Position numbers and translations under genes: made by a program
The notes under the pieces: model-generated
Seen by the model: only the letters and a program-made list of their open reading frames with translations
The model's database searches: none
What the model was told of the DNA's origin: nothing
Assembly (NCBI GenBank): GCA_964477115.1
Contig: CAYZCY010000014.1
Location: 1-34,463 of the forward strand
Source of the DNA: RGIG3135 sp964477115
GTDB taxonomy: Bacteria; Actinomycetota; Coriobacteriia; Coriobacteriales; Eggerthellaceae
DNA length: 34,463 nucleotides
Direction: 5' to 3'
Shown here: piece by piece, positions 1-7,466 of the stretch
How positions within the stretch are numbered: the stretch's first letter is position 1
Layout: every line of letters begins with the position of its first letter

Positions 1-116
1 TCCACGCGTGGGCGGAAACGCCGTTGAGCCCTACGGGCTAGCGCCCACGCCTTCCACGCGTGTACAGAAAAGCGGTTGAGATCTACGGGCCTGGCGGAAA
101 CGGCGTTGAGCCCTAC
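1..116. repeat. Imperfect intergenic repeats
   Basis: The 10-mer TCCACGCGTG occurs at 1-10 and 53-62. A 23-bp word occurs at 12-34 and 94-116 with one mismatch, and a diverged relative (AGCGGTTGAGATCTACGGGC) lies at 71-90. The order suggests a degenerate tandem element that probably continues left of the window. Confidence 0.6.
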
Positions 117-491
117 AAATCTGAGGGGTTGGATTAGATAAGGGGATGCTCGCGGTCGAAGGTGTTTCTGAGTCCCCGGCATATCCGCAGGTCAGAGCCT
201 TGTTTTATTATTAGAAGAATTTGAAAAACAAGATAAGATCATCCGATGCGCAAAAAGGCCTAGGAGTCCTAAGGGTTTGCGCTCACAAGACGCCCATCCG
301 GCGAGTTTTTCTAGATCTCAAGGCTGTTTTTGTACGGATTTGACCCCGAGAGGCCCTCCTTGACCAGGTGCGTTTAGGAGCCAACGGGCTTTTTGCGCAG
401 GAACGCACCCTGAGGTGAGATGTTTGACCAGCATGGAGCTGGCGCCAGTGAAGCAGAGTCGCCTCGCCCCCGTAGGGCTCGCCTCAACAAA

Positions 492-584
492 GGCACGCGG
501 ATACCAGCGCCCTGGCAACGGCGGCGCTCCGATAGCGGCACCATACCAACGGCACGCGGATACCAGCGCCCTGGCAACGGCGGC
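492..584. repeat. 34-bp direct repeat, 59-bp period
   Basis: The same 34 bases, starting GGCACGCGGATACC, occur at 492-525 and 551-584. A shorter echo (GGCAACGGC) follows near 603. No gene uses the repeat, and no insertion-sequence ends or target duplications are seen around it. Confidence 0.75.
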
Positions 585-665
585 CATCGGCAGCGATGCC
601 CCGGCAACGGCACCCGGGCAAGCAGGACGCAGCGTGACAACAAATCTCGCCTCCCCTCAATCGCT

Positions 666-680
666 TGCAATTAAATTGCA
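666..680. promoter_or_regulatory. Probable OhrR box before gpx
   Basis: TGCAATTAAATTGCA is a perfect palindrome of 7+1+7 bases, 54 bp before the peroxidase start. Its core CAATTNAATTG is the core of the operator bound by OhrR-type MarR repressors, as in the Bacillus subtilis ohrA operator. A possible sigma-70 promoter (TTGCAT 676-681, TAGAGT 699-704, spacer 17) would overlap it, fitting repression. An ohrR gene lies at 1968-2420. The promoter call is weak; the palindrome itself is certain. Confidence 0.75.
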
Positions 681-734
681 TACAATCTGTTTACATGCTA
701 GAGTTTACCCATCAACAGCGAGAACGGACGCGCT

Positions 735-1208
735 ATGAACATCTACGACATCCACGTCAAAGACGCCGCCGGCAACGACGTCAGCATGGCCGAATTCGAA
801 GGCAAGGTCCTCCTCATCGTGAACACCGCCACCGGCTGCGGCTTCACGCCTCAGTACGACGGCCTCCAAAGCCTCTTCGAAAAGTACGAAGATCAGGGCC
901 TTGTCGTGCTCGACTTCCCCTGCAACCAGTTCGGCGGACAGGCACCGGGCACGCAGGTGGAAATCGGCAGCTTCTGCCAAGCAAACTATGGCATCACCTT
1001 CCCGCAGTTCGCGAAAATCGAGGTCAACGGTCCCGGAGCCGACCCGCTCTACGAATACCTCAAGTCCCAGAAGGGCGGCTTGGGCGGTCGAGACATCAAG
1101 TGGAACTTCACCAAGTTCCTCGTCGACCGTCAAGGCAAGGTGGTAGACCGATTCGCATCCACTACCACGCCCGAGAAGATTGAGGCGAAGGTCAAGCGCC
1201 TGCTGTAG
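735..1208 (+). CDS. gpx: Thiol glutathione peroxidase (Cys type)
   Basis: A 157-aa peroxidase of the glutathione peroxidase family, expected to reduce organic hydroperoxides in the cytoplasm. The tetrad is complete: Cys35 in ATGCGFTPQY (peroxidatic, Cys rather than selenocysteine), Gln69 in FPCNQFGGQ, and Trp123-Asn124 in KWNFTKF. Cys81 sits where the resolving Cys lies in thioredoxin-dependent 2-Cys members, so thioredoxin is the likely reductant rather than glutathione. The length is normal for the bacterial form. The ATG start gives the usual N-terminus, although the Shine-Dalgarno is weak. An OhrR-like palindrome lies just upstream and ohrR is encoded nearby, so induction by organic peroxide is likely. 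A membrane-protein gene follows after 190 bp. Confidence 0.95.
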   Translation: MNIYDIHVKDAAGNDVSMAEFEGKVLLIVNTATGCGFTPQYDGLQSLFEKYEDQGLVVLDFPCNQFGGQAPGTQVEIGSFCQANYGITFPQFAKIEVNGPGADPLYEYLKSQKGGLGGRDIKWNFTKFLVDRQGKVVDRFASTTTPEKIEAKVKRLL

Positions 1209-1398
1209 AGGTGGGGGCAAGATGCGCTGGTCGGGGCGCCGGACGCGGGGTTTCGAGGCGAAGGCGAAGGCGCGAGCGAGATCACGAAACGGGGCGGCTG
1301 GACGCGGACGCGCGGGCGAGAGCAACAGGCATTATCCAGGAGACGCGGCCAAAACAACGGGCAGCATCCAAGGGATGCGCAGCAAGCAAGGGGGAAAC

Positions 1399-1857
1399 AT
1401 GCTGAACATGAAAAGCGAGAATCTGCTCATCGTGGCAGGAGCTGTATGGTGCTTTGCCGGGCTTAACGTCCTCGGCATCGGAATCTCCGAACTCATCGGC
1501 TTCAGCATGGTGCCCGCCCTCGGCCTCGCGGCCGCGAGCATCGTGATCTTCGTGCTCTTCAGCCGCATGTTCCACCGCGTCATGGCCAAAAGCACGCGCC
1601 GCATCTGGGACTTCGGCGACACCCGCATGAGCATCTTCAAGTTCTTCGACGCGCGCGGCTACCTCATCATGGCCTTCATGATGGCGCTCGGCTTCGGACT
1701 GCGCGCAACAGGCCTGGCCCCCGCCTGGTTCATCGCCTTCTTCTACACCGGCCTCGGCACCGCACTCTGCATGGCGGGTGTGGCATTCTTCGTAGCGCGC
1801 GCCATGTCGCGTCAAGGTGTCGCCGACATGCACCAGAGGTACCATACCGCGCAGTAA
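1399..1857 (+). CDS. Small four-helix membrane protein, unknown
   Basis: A 152-aa protein with four predicted transmembrane segments at about residues 7-28, 36-56, 88-106 and 110-131, a basic loop after the second (about 57-70) and a polar C-terminus. I do not recognise the family. The start is the ATG at 1399, eight bases after AGGGGGAAAC; the open frame runs further upstream, but that part is Arg-rich, compositionally odd and lacks a ribosome site. It follows the peroxidase gene on the same strand, so co-transcription is possible but unproven. Confidence 0.8.
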   Translation: MLNMKSENLLIVAGAVWCFAGLNVLGIGISELIGFSMVPALGLAAASIVIFVLFSRMFHRVMAKSTRRIWDFGDTRMSIFKFFDARGYLIMAFMMALGFGLRATGLAPAWFIAFFYTGLGTALCMAGVAFFVARAMSRQGVADMHQRYHTAQ

Positions 1858-1967
1858 CACAGCACCAATCGCGCAATCAGGGCGCACGGAGATGCAAGAA
1901 GCGCCCACCGAAGCATGAGCGTGCGAGCAAAAACGAGAAGGTAAGCGCAGCTCAGCTAGTTGCGGAG

Positions 1968-2420
1968 CTAATCGCGCAGCAAGTCGAGCATTTTGTGCAG
2001 CAGGCGATATAGCTCAGCGGCTTCCTCGGGATCCATGGCAACGCAGCGCCCCAGACCTTCGGGCACGGCAAGCGCGCGATCACGCAGGGCGAGGCCCTCG
2101 TCCGTCAGGCTCACCATGAGCCTGCGAGCGTCCAGCTCATCGCGCGTACGGCGCACGAGTCCCTTCGCCTCGAGCTTTTTGAGCAAGGGCGTCAAAGTGC
2201 CCGAGTCGAGCATAAGGCACTCGCCGAGCTCGTTTACCGCGGCAAAGCGCTTCTCCCAGAGCACCATCATGGTGATGTACTGCGTGTAAGTCAGATCGAT
2301 CTCGTCGAGGAAGGGCTTATAGCGACGGATCACTTCCTTCGAGCAGGCGTACAGCGGAAAGCAGAGCTGGTTTTCCAGTCTCAATGCAGCGTAGCGCTCG
2401 TTTTCGTGAACTTGATCCAA
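1968..2420 (-). CDS. ohrR: OhrR-type organic peroxide sensor (MarR family)
   Basis: A 150-aa MarR-family winged-helix repressor. The N-terminal signature LENQLCFPLYACS places Cys20 at the peroxide-sensing position. Tyr24, Tyr34 and Tyr45 have the same spacing as the three Tyr that contact the reactive Cys in B. subtilis OhrR (Cys15 with Tyr19, Tyr29, Tyr40). Cys126 aligns with the resolving Cys of 2-Cys OhrR proteins such as that of Xanthomonas, so this is probably a 2-Cys sensor; Cys26 and Cys68 are extra. The recognition-helix region and the wing (TRDELDARRLMVSLT) are intact. The start is TTG with AGGAGAGGG upstream. It lies 41 bp after hisS on the same strand. No ohr gene is in the window; the likely target is the peroxidase at 735-1208. 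Confidence 0.92.
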   Translation of the reverse strand: MDQVHENERYAALRLENQLCFPLYACSKEVIRRYKPFLDEIDLTYTQYITMMVLWEKRFAAVNELGECLMLDSGTLTPLLKKLEAKGLVRRTRDELDARRLMVSLTDEGLALRDRALAVPEGLGRCVAMDPEEAAELYRLLHKMLDLLRD

Positions 2421-2461
2421 AAGATCCCTCTCCTACCTCGGAAGACGCGGCGGCACTCCGG

Positions 2462-3763
2462 CTAAGCCAGCTTGGACACCAGCTCGTCCAAGGCGACCAG
2501 CTGCTCTTCACGCGTAGCCATGTCGCGCAGCTTGGCGCATCCCTGTGCAAGCTCGTCGGGCCCCAGAATAGCAACGCGGGCAGCACCGAGCTTGTCGGCC
2601 AGCTTGAACTGGCTCTTCAGGCTGCGGCTCTGGTGATCCATCTCCACCACGAAGCCGGCGTCGCGGGCGGTCTGCACGAGCGAGAAGGCCTTGGCGCGCA
2701 CGGATGCGTCCACGCAGGCGACAAACAGATCGCAGCGCTGCGCCTTCGGGAACATGACGCCCGCGGCCTGCAGGGCGAGCATGCAGCGCTCGTACCCAAG
2801 AGCAAATCCCAGACCCGGCGTGGGGCGTCCGCCCACCTCCTCGGCAAGCTTGTCGTAGCGGCCTCCGCCTCCGATGGCGTTCTGAGAGCCCAGGCCGTCG
2901 ACGACCTGCACCTCGAACACGGTACGCGTATAGTAGTCGAGGCCGCGCACGAGCTTGGGGTTTTCCACGTACTCGATGCCTGCGCCATCAAGCAGCTCCA
3001 AAACGCTCGCATAGTGGTCGCGGCAGTCATCGCACAGGTGATCGGTGATCTTGGGGGCGTTCTCCATCACGGCAGCGCACTTGTCGTTCTTGCAGTCGAA
3101 AGCGCGCAGCGGGTTGATCTCCGCGCGCGTCATGCAGGTCTCGCACAGCTCGTCGGCGTGCTCGGCCATGTAGGCGCGCACCAGCTCGCGGTAGGCCGGA
3201 CGGCACTTGTCGCAACCCATGGAGTTGACATAGAGACGCGTGAGCTCGGTAGGAATGCCTACCTTCTCGTAGAAGCGCATGAGCATGATAATGGCCTCGG
3301 CGTCCACCGTGGGCTCCTCGGCGCCCAGACACTCGATGCCGATCTGGTTGAACTGGCGCTGACGGCCCTTCTGCGGGCGCTCGGCACGAAACATCGGGCC
3401 CATGTACATGAGCTTTGCCGGAGCCGCTCCCTGCGGAACCAGGTCGTGCTGCACCACGGCGCGCACGACACCAGCCGTGCCTTCGGGACGCATGGATAGG
3501 CGGCTCTTGCTCTTGATGGTGCCGCCCTCGAGCAAACGCTTCAGATTCTCGCCGGAGACGGCTGTGAACATCTCCTTGGAAACCACGTCGGTCGCCTCGC
3601 CAATGCCGCGTACAAACAGTTCGGTCTGCTCGAAAACGGGCGTTTCTATGGGCACGTAGCCGTAGCAGCCGAAGACCTCGGCAGCACATGCCTTGAACTG
3701 GTTCCAGAAAAGCGCCTCATCGGGCAGCAGATCTTTCGTTCCTTCGGGAGCCTGAATAGCCAT
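2462..3763 (-). CDS. hisS: Histidyl-tRNA synthetase
   Basis: A 433-aa class II aminoacyl-tRNA synthetase that charges tRNA-His. Visible signatures are the N-terminal PEGTKDLLPDE, motif 2 RPEGTAGVVRAVVQH, GGGGRYDKL, and motif 3 GLGFALGYERC, followed by the C-terminal anticodon-binding domain (about 335-433). The insertion domain carries paired cysteines (CDKCRP, CETC, DCKNDKC, CDDC), a pattern common in Gram-positive HisRS, where they may bind a metal. The ATG start has AAGGAAACCACC before it. The gene lies between the peptidoglycan-binding-domain gene (55 bp upstream) and ohrR (41 bp downstream), all on the same strand and probably one transcript. Confidence 0.98.
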   Translation of the reverse strand: MAIQAPEGTKDLLPDEALFWNQFKACAAEVFGCYGYVPIETPVFEQTELFVRGIGEATDVVSKEMFTAVSGENLKRLLEGGTIKSKSRLSMRPEGTAGVVRAVVQHDLVPQGAAPAKLMYMGPMFRAERPQKGRQRQFNQIGIECLGAEEPTVDAEAIIMLMRFYEKVGIPTELTRLYVNSMGCDKCRPAYRELVRAYMAEHADELCETCMTRAEINPLRAFDCKNDKCAAVMENAPKITDHLCDDCRDHYASVLELLDGAGIEYVENPKLVRGLDYYTRTVFEVQVVDGLGSQNAIGGGGRYDKLAEEVGGRPTPGLGFALGYERCMLALQAAGVMFPKAQRCDLFVACVDASVRAKAFSLVQTARDAGFVVEMDHQSRSLKSQFKLADKLGAARVAILGPDELAQGCAKLRDMATREEQLVALDELVSKLA

Positions 3764-3818
3764 GGTGGTTTCCTTCTAGTGAGTCTCTTGAACTTTAAGC
3801 CCAGCAAGACGGGCGCGC

Positions 3819-4754
3819 CTACAGAGCGGCGCACAGGGCGTCGAGCAGGGTAATGGCGAAATGTTGCGCCGACCTATCTTCACCCGCATCCTCCCACATA
3901 CGGCCCGGCAATGCCACGGCCACACGCGCAGGAGCATCACCGGCAGTGCTGCAAGCGGCAGAGCGAGCCGCAGAAATGGCGGACTTAAGGCGCAAAGCCA
4001 TGGTTTCATCATCGGAGTAGGCCACGCGGGGCACGGAGTCGACCCCGGCGTCCGCATCAACGGGACGCTCATCTTCGCGAACAAGAACTTGCACGAGCAG
4101 CATGTTGGCATCGGGAGTCACCGAAAGCGACTCGGCACTCACGATGCGCGAGGCGGGGTTGGTGGCCAGCGCTAGATTGGACATGCGGGACGCAACGCTG
4201 CGCGCGAAGTCGTCGGTGCCGAAGAGGCACAGCGCGTTCGCCTCGAGCACATCAGCCGCACGGGCAAATCCCAGGTGCAGCAGCGACTGCGCGGAACCCT
4301 TGCCCTCCCAGGAATGGTGCAGGTTGCGCAGCGCAGCATAGGTATAAGCGCCCGCGATGCCATCAGACGGCAGGCCCATGTTCTCCTGGAAATTACGCAG
4401 GGCAAGCTCGGTGTAGGCCCCGAAGATGGCATCTTCGTAACCGCAGCCAAAGCCGAGCGCGCCGAGCGCCTGCTGCAACTCGAGCACGTCGTGTCCGTGG
4501 AAGTGCGGCATGCGAAGGTAAAGCGTGCGGTCGCCCAGATGATAGGAGGCGTCCACCAGGGCCGCCCATACCTTCTCGGTCACCTCATCGGTCTCGGGAA
4601 TGCCCACGTTGCGGCAGAAGTCGCGGATGGACTTTGCCGTGAGCTCGTCATACACACCCGTGACCTGCTCCTCGGTCAGGTGACCGATGAGCATGAGCCT
4701 GTTTTGGATGTCCTCGACAGCCGCGCCCGTATCGTTGAGCCTAATGGTCTTCAT
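3819..4754 (-). CDS. Peptidoglycan-binding-domain protein
   Basis: A 311-aa protein with two PG_binding_1-type three-helix repeats, about residues 5-70 (GAAVEDIQNRLMLIGHL then TAKSIRDFC) and 85-150 (DVLELQQALGALGF, TELALRNFQENMGLPSDGIAG). The C-terminal half, about 160-311, has the strand/helix pattern of an alpha/beta domain, but no amidase or peptidase residues are recognisable. No signal peptide or membrane segment is seen, so either export uses another route or the repeats bind something inside the cell. The start follows the stop of the polyprenyl synthase gene after one base (TAGCATG), indicating translational coupling. This links it to isoprenoid or cell-envelope supply; a precise role cannot be assigned. 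Confidence 0.8.
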   Translation of the reverse strand: MKTIRLNDTGAAVEDIQNRLMLIGHLTEEQVTGVYDELTAKSIRDFCRNVGIPETDEVTEKVWAALVDASYHLGDRTLYLRMPHFHGHDVLELQQALGALGFGCGYEDAIFGAYTELALRNFQENMGLPSDGIAGAYTYAALRNLHHSWEGKGSAQSLLHLGFARAADVLEANALCLFGTDDFARSVASRMSNLALATNPASRIVSAESLSVTPDANMLLVQVLVREDERPVDADAGVDSVPRVAYSDDETMALRLKSAISAARSAACSTAGDAPARVAVALPGRMWEDAGEDRSAQHFAITLLDALCAAL

Positions 4755-4755
4755 G

Positions 4756-5805
4756 CTAGTTCAACCTACTCACGAACCAGTCAGCCATGGAAATGAGAAG
4801 ATCGCGAGCTTCAGACGGCGCCACCTTCTCCATCAGGCAGATCTTGGCCTTCTCGGTGAGCTCATCGGCGTAGTTGCGGGCGAAATCAATCGAGCCGCTC
4901 TCCTCCATGATGGCCACGGCCTCGGCGAGCACTGCCGGGTCCTTCTCCTTCGAGGAGAGGATTTCGATCAGGCGATCGCGCTTGGGCGAATTCTGCAAGG
5001 CGTGGACTACGACGAGGGTGCGCTTGCCTTCGGTCACGTCGGAGCGGAAGTCCTTCTGGGTGCTTTCCTCAGAGCCGACGAGGTTCAAAAGGTCATCTTG
5101 GATCTGGAAGGCGAGGCCGGTGTCGAGGCCGAAGCTGCGCAGAGCTTCAACCTGCTCCTCGCTTGCGGCGCCGATAATGGCACCGAGAGCCATCGGCACC
5201 GCGCCGGAGTAGAAGGCCGTCTTGTGCGTGGCCATGACGAGGTAGTCCTCGGGGGTGATGTCATAACGAGCGTCACGGGCCCAGCCGATGTCGAGCGCCT
5301 GACCCTCGATGGTGCGATGGGTCATGTCGATGAGCTCGGTGATCACGCGGACCTTGGTGGAGTCGTCAAGCAGCGGGTCCTTGGCAACGGTGCCGTTGAC
5401 GAGCGACAAGCCGAGGTCGCCCATGTTGATAGCCAGACCCAGGCCCTCGCGCAGGTGCAGGCAGGGCTCGCCGCGACGCAGCTCTGCGCCGTCAGCGATG
5501 TCGTCGTGGATGAGCGCGGCGGTGTGAAAATGCTCGATGGCCGCAGCGGCGGACGTGGCCTTTTCCATGTTGCCGCCAACAGCAAGACACGCAGCAAAGC
5601 TGATCAGCGGACGATGACGCTTGCCGCCGTTTTCGCTGTAGGTCAGAAGCGGCGCATAGAGGTAGCGATCCATGTCAGCATGCGAGCCGCGCGGGATGTA
5701 TCCATTAACCAGATCACCTACCTCATCGGCGAAGCAATTCAGGTATTCCTCGAATGATTTGGGCTGCTCGGGAGCAGCAGCGATGATCTCGTTGATGTTC
5801 TTCAT
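4756..5805 (-). CDS. Polyprenyl diphosphate synthase
   Basis: A 349-aa trans-isoprenyl diphosphate synthase that extends allylic diphosphates with isopentenyl diphosphate. It has GGKRHRP (60-66), the first aspartate-rich motif HDDIADGAELRRGEP with DDIAD at 101-105, and the second motif QDDLLN (236-241), where the last position is Asn rather than Asp, as in some geranylgeranyl-type enzymes; KDFRSDVTEGKRT follows. Small residues (Ala) four and five positions before the first motif argue against a farnesyl-only product and for a chain of C20 or longer. I chose the ATG at 5805 after an AAAGAAAG stretch; a longer start at 5850 adds 15 unlikely residues. It heads the run to ohrR. The product may serve menaquinone or envelope lipids. 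Confidence 0.9.
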   Translation of the reverse strand: MKNINEIIAAAPEQPKSFEEYLNCFADEVGDLVNGYIPRGSHADMDRYLYAPLLTYSENGGKRHRPLISFAACLAVGGNMEKATSAAAAIEHFHTAALIHDDIADGAELRRGEPCLHLREGLGLAINMGDLGLSLVNGTVAKDPLLDDSTKVRVITELIDMTHRTIEGQALDIGWARDARYDITPEDYLVMATHKTAFYSGAVPMALGAIIGAASEEQVEALRSFGLDTGLAFQIQDDLLNLVGSEESTQKDFRSDVTEGKRTLVVVHALQNSPKRDRLIEILSSKEKDPAVLAEAVAIMEESGSIDFARNYADELTEKAKICLMEKVAPSEARDLLISMADWFVSRLN

Positions 5806-5912
5806 AAGGCTTTCTTTTGGTTTGTTTCCAGCATTACCCAAATTACACATGATAGCACAAGCGTAAGCCGCGCCCGCCGCGACCCCCCGTCACCGACACC
5901 TCGCTTCCCCTC

Positions 5913-5967
5913 GCTTCCCCTCGCTTCGCTCCATCAGGGCTTCCGTCAGGGCTTCATCCGGGAGCCA
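5913..5967. repeat. 55-bp repeat, left of gap
   Basis: Fifty-five bases starting GCTTCCCCTCGCTTCG and ending CATCCGGGAGCCA are identical to 6068-6122 on the other side of the N run. A partial extra unit (CTCGCTTCCC) precedes it, so a tandem array probably spans the gap. Confidence 0.9.
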
Positions 5968-6067
5968 NNNNNNNNNNNNNNNNNNNNNNNNNNNNNNNNN
6001 NNNNNNNNNNNNNNNNNNNNNNNNNNNNNNNNNNNNNNNNNNNNNNNNNNNNNNNNNNNNNNNNNNN
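5968..6067. other. Assembly gap, 100 Ns
   Basis: Exactly 100 unknown bases, the customary size for a gap of unknown length. Both flanks end or begin with the same 55-bp repeat, so the assembler most likely broke on a tandem repeat. The true length is not known. Confidence 0.99.
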
Positions 6068-6144
6068 GCTTCCCCTCGCTTCGCTCCATCAGGGCTTCCG
6101 TCAGGGCTTCATCCGGGAGCCATGAGGGCTTCATCCGGGAGCCA
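6068..6144. repeat. 55-bp repeat, right of gap, plus partial unit
   Basis: 6068-6122 repeats 5913-5967 exactly. The last 20 bases (AGGGCTTCATCCGGGAGCCA, 6103-6122) then occur again at 6125-6144. The nested units point to slippage or unequal recombination. Confidence 0.9.
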
Positions 6145-6350
6145 CCGAAGCTTCGCCTTAGTTCAAATCCAAAGAATGGCCCCGCTAGAGCTCGACGGCG
6201 TTTTTGCGCAAAAAACAAGGCTAGGCCCGCTCTCTTCGAAGCGAGCTGGGCGGGTAGGCGGCAGGCATGGTCCAGCGCCCACCTTCACCATCCTGTAAAC
6301 AAGGCCTTGTGCTAGGATAGTCACTGCGCGTTTTCAAGCGCATTCAATCT

Positions 6351-6433
6351 GGGGGCGTGGCGAAATTGGCATACGCAGCGGACTTAAAATCCGCCTCTTC
6401 GGATTGTGGGTTCGAGTCCCACCGCCCCTACCA
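6351..6433 (+). tRNA. tRNA-Leu (anticodon UAA)
   Basis: A cloverleaf is readable: acceptor GGGGGCG against CGCCCCT with a terminal G-U pair, discriminator A, encoded CCA at 6431-6433; anticodon stem-loop GCGGACTTAAAATCCGC with anticodon TAA; a long variable arm (CTCTTCGGATTG) as expected for a class II tRNA; T arm GTGGGTTCGAGTCCCAC. It decodes UUA, a rare codon in a high-GC genome. Confidence 0.95.
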
Positions 6434-6495
6434 GTTCCCTTTGTTCATATGGAGAAGGTAAGCGCTTCGCACAAGCGCGCTTTTCGCACGAGCGC

Positions 6496-7320
6496 CTACT
6501 CGGCCTTCTTCTTCCCCACGTGACAGAAGTACATCACCAGGCCGACCAGCACGCCGCCCACGATGTTGCCAAGCGTCACAGGGATCAGGTTCGCCGTGAA
6601 GAAACTGCCGAAGTTCAGCACCGCCGTATTGATGCCAGCCTCGGCGATCATTCCCGCGTAGGCAGCGTTCATGTTCGCGAAAATGCCAGCGGGCACATAG
6701 TACATGTTAGCCACGCAGTGCTCGAAACCCGCCAGCACAAAACCCATGATGGGCACGTAGATTCCCATGATGCGGCCCGAGGTCTCCTGCGAGGTATTGC
6801 CCAGATATACCGCGATGCACACCATCAGGTTGCAGAAGATGCCGAGCACGAAGGCATTGCCCCACGGCATGCTGGCCTTGTTCGCCGCCACCTTGGCCGT
6901 GTAAACCGCCAGATCGCCGCCGCCGATGTTGAGCTGCCCGAAAAACGCCATGCACGCAGCCAGCGCCACCGCGCCAACGAAGTTTCCCGCGTAGACGATG
7001 GCCCAGTTGCGAGCGAGCTTACCCCAGGTGATGCGTCCGTCGATGGCCGCGGTCACCATGAGCGCATTGCCCGTGAAAAGCTCGGTGCCGAGCAGGATGA
7101 CCATGATGAGGCCAATGGGAAAAATAAGACCGGAAACCAAGCGCACCATGCCAGCGTCAGACAGAGCGTGTGCCGCGGTCGAAGAGGTCACCGCGCCAAG
7201 ACCGATCAGCAGGCCGGCAGCCACTCCGAGAACAAACAACCTCCACGCGGGCGAGGACGCCTTGCCCACGCTCGCATTCATGTAGCCTTCGGTGATTTCC
7301 CTCGGTGTAAGCACTGCCAC
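6496..7320 (-). CDS. Formate/nitrite transporter family channel
   Basis: A pentameric inner-membrane channel of the FocA/NirC family, moving formate, nitrite or a similar small anion. Signatures are GTELFTGNAL, FEHCVANMYYVP with the conserved pore-region His, and the C-terminal NLIPVTLGNIVGG; six hydrophobic segments fit the family. I prefer the GTG start at 7320, nine bases after GAGGAG (7330-7335). An in-frame ATG at 7329 directly abuts that site and is too close, and the longest frame (TTG at 7368) has no ribosome site. Nearby fhs, fchA, folD and an OFA transporter favour formate, but sequence alone does not separate formate from nitrite or hydrosulfide. Confidence 0.92.
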   Translation of the reverse strand: MAVLTPREITEGYMNASVGKASSPAWRLFVLGVAAGLLIGLGAVTSSTAAHALSDAGMVRLVSGLIFPIGLIMVILLGTELFTGNALMVTAAIDGRITWGKLARNWAIVYAGNFVGAVALAACMAFFGQLNIGGGDLAVYTAKVAANKASMPWGNAFVLGIFCNLMVCIAVYLGNTSQETSGRIMGIYVPIMGFVLAGFEHCVANMYYVPAGIFANMNAAYAGMIAEAGINTAVLNFGSFFTANLIPVTLGNIVGGVLVGLVMYFCHVGKKKAE

Positions 7321-7466
7321 GATACGCATCTCCTCAATCAAATCGCTCACTCGCTTTATTTTGCACAAAGGAGCATAGTCGGCATGCGATGCCCTTGCAT
7401 CGGCAATTCGGCAGGCGACGGGATTAGCCAGGCAGCACGATGCTCGCGACGCGACCTCGGCAGCGC

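Larger units (their letters stand above)
1..734. other. Gene-free left flank with repeats
   Basis: No convincing gene is seen here; the open frames are short, overlap on both strands and show no family motif. The stretch holds imperfect repeats at 1-116, an inverted pair GCGCAAA/TTTGCGC at 248-254 and 286-292, a second pair GGTGCGTT/AACGCACC at 367-374 and 402-409, a 34-bp direct repeat at 492-525 and 551-584, and the palindrome at 666-680 before the peroxidase gene. It may be an intergenic repeat element or a decayed region; the two inverted pairs could fold as RNA, but no known RNA family was recognised. Confidence 0.6.
5806..6350. other. Gene-free stretch around the scaffold gap
   Basis: Contains the upstream region of the polyprenyl synthase gene, a low-complexity CTCGCTTCCC run, the repeat copies flanking the N run, and the leader of tRNA-Leu. 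The only open frame across it (minus, 5946-6218) runs through the Ns and is made of the repeat, so I do not call it. Confidence 0.7.

Noticed and set aside
318..738. Several overlapping frames on both strands in the left flank
   Set aside because: They are mutually overlapping, Arg/Pro/Ala-rich, follow the direct repeats and show no family motif or good ribosome site.
735..1208. Selenocysteine peroxidase
   Set aside because: The active-site codon encodes Cys (TGC), not TGA, so no recoding is needed.
1282..1908. 208-residue minus-strand frame opposite the membrane-protein gene
   Set aside because: His/Glu/Ala-rich shadow of a real plus-strand gene with a clear start and helices.
2384..3499. 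371-residue plus-strand frame opposite hisS
   Set aside because: Antisense shadow; hisS motifs on the other strand are complete.
5946..6218. Minus-strand frame through the N run
   Set aside because: It is open only because the Ns hide stops and the repeat is frame-neutral; the readable parts are repeat sequence.
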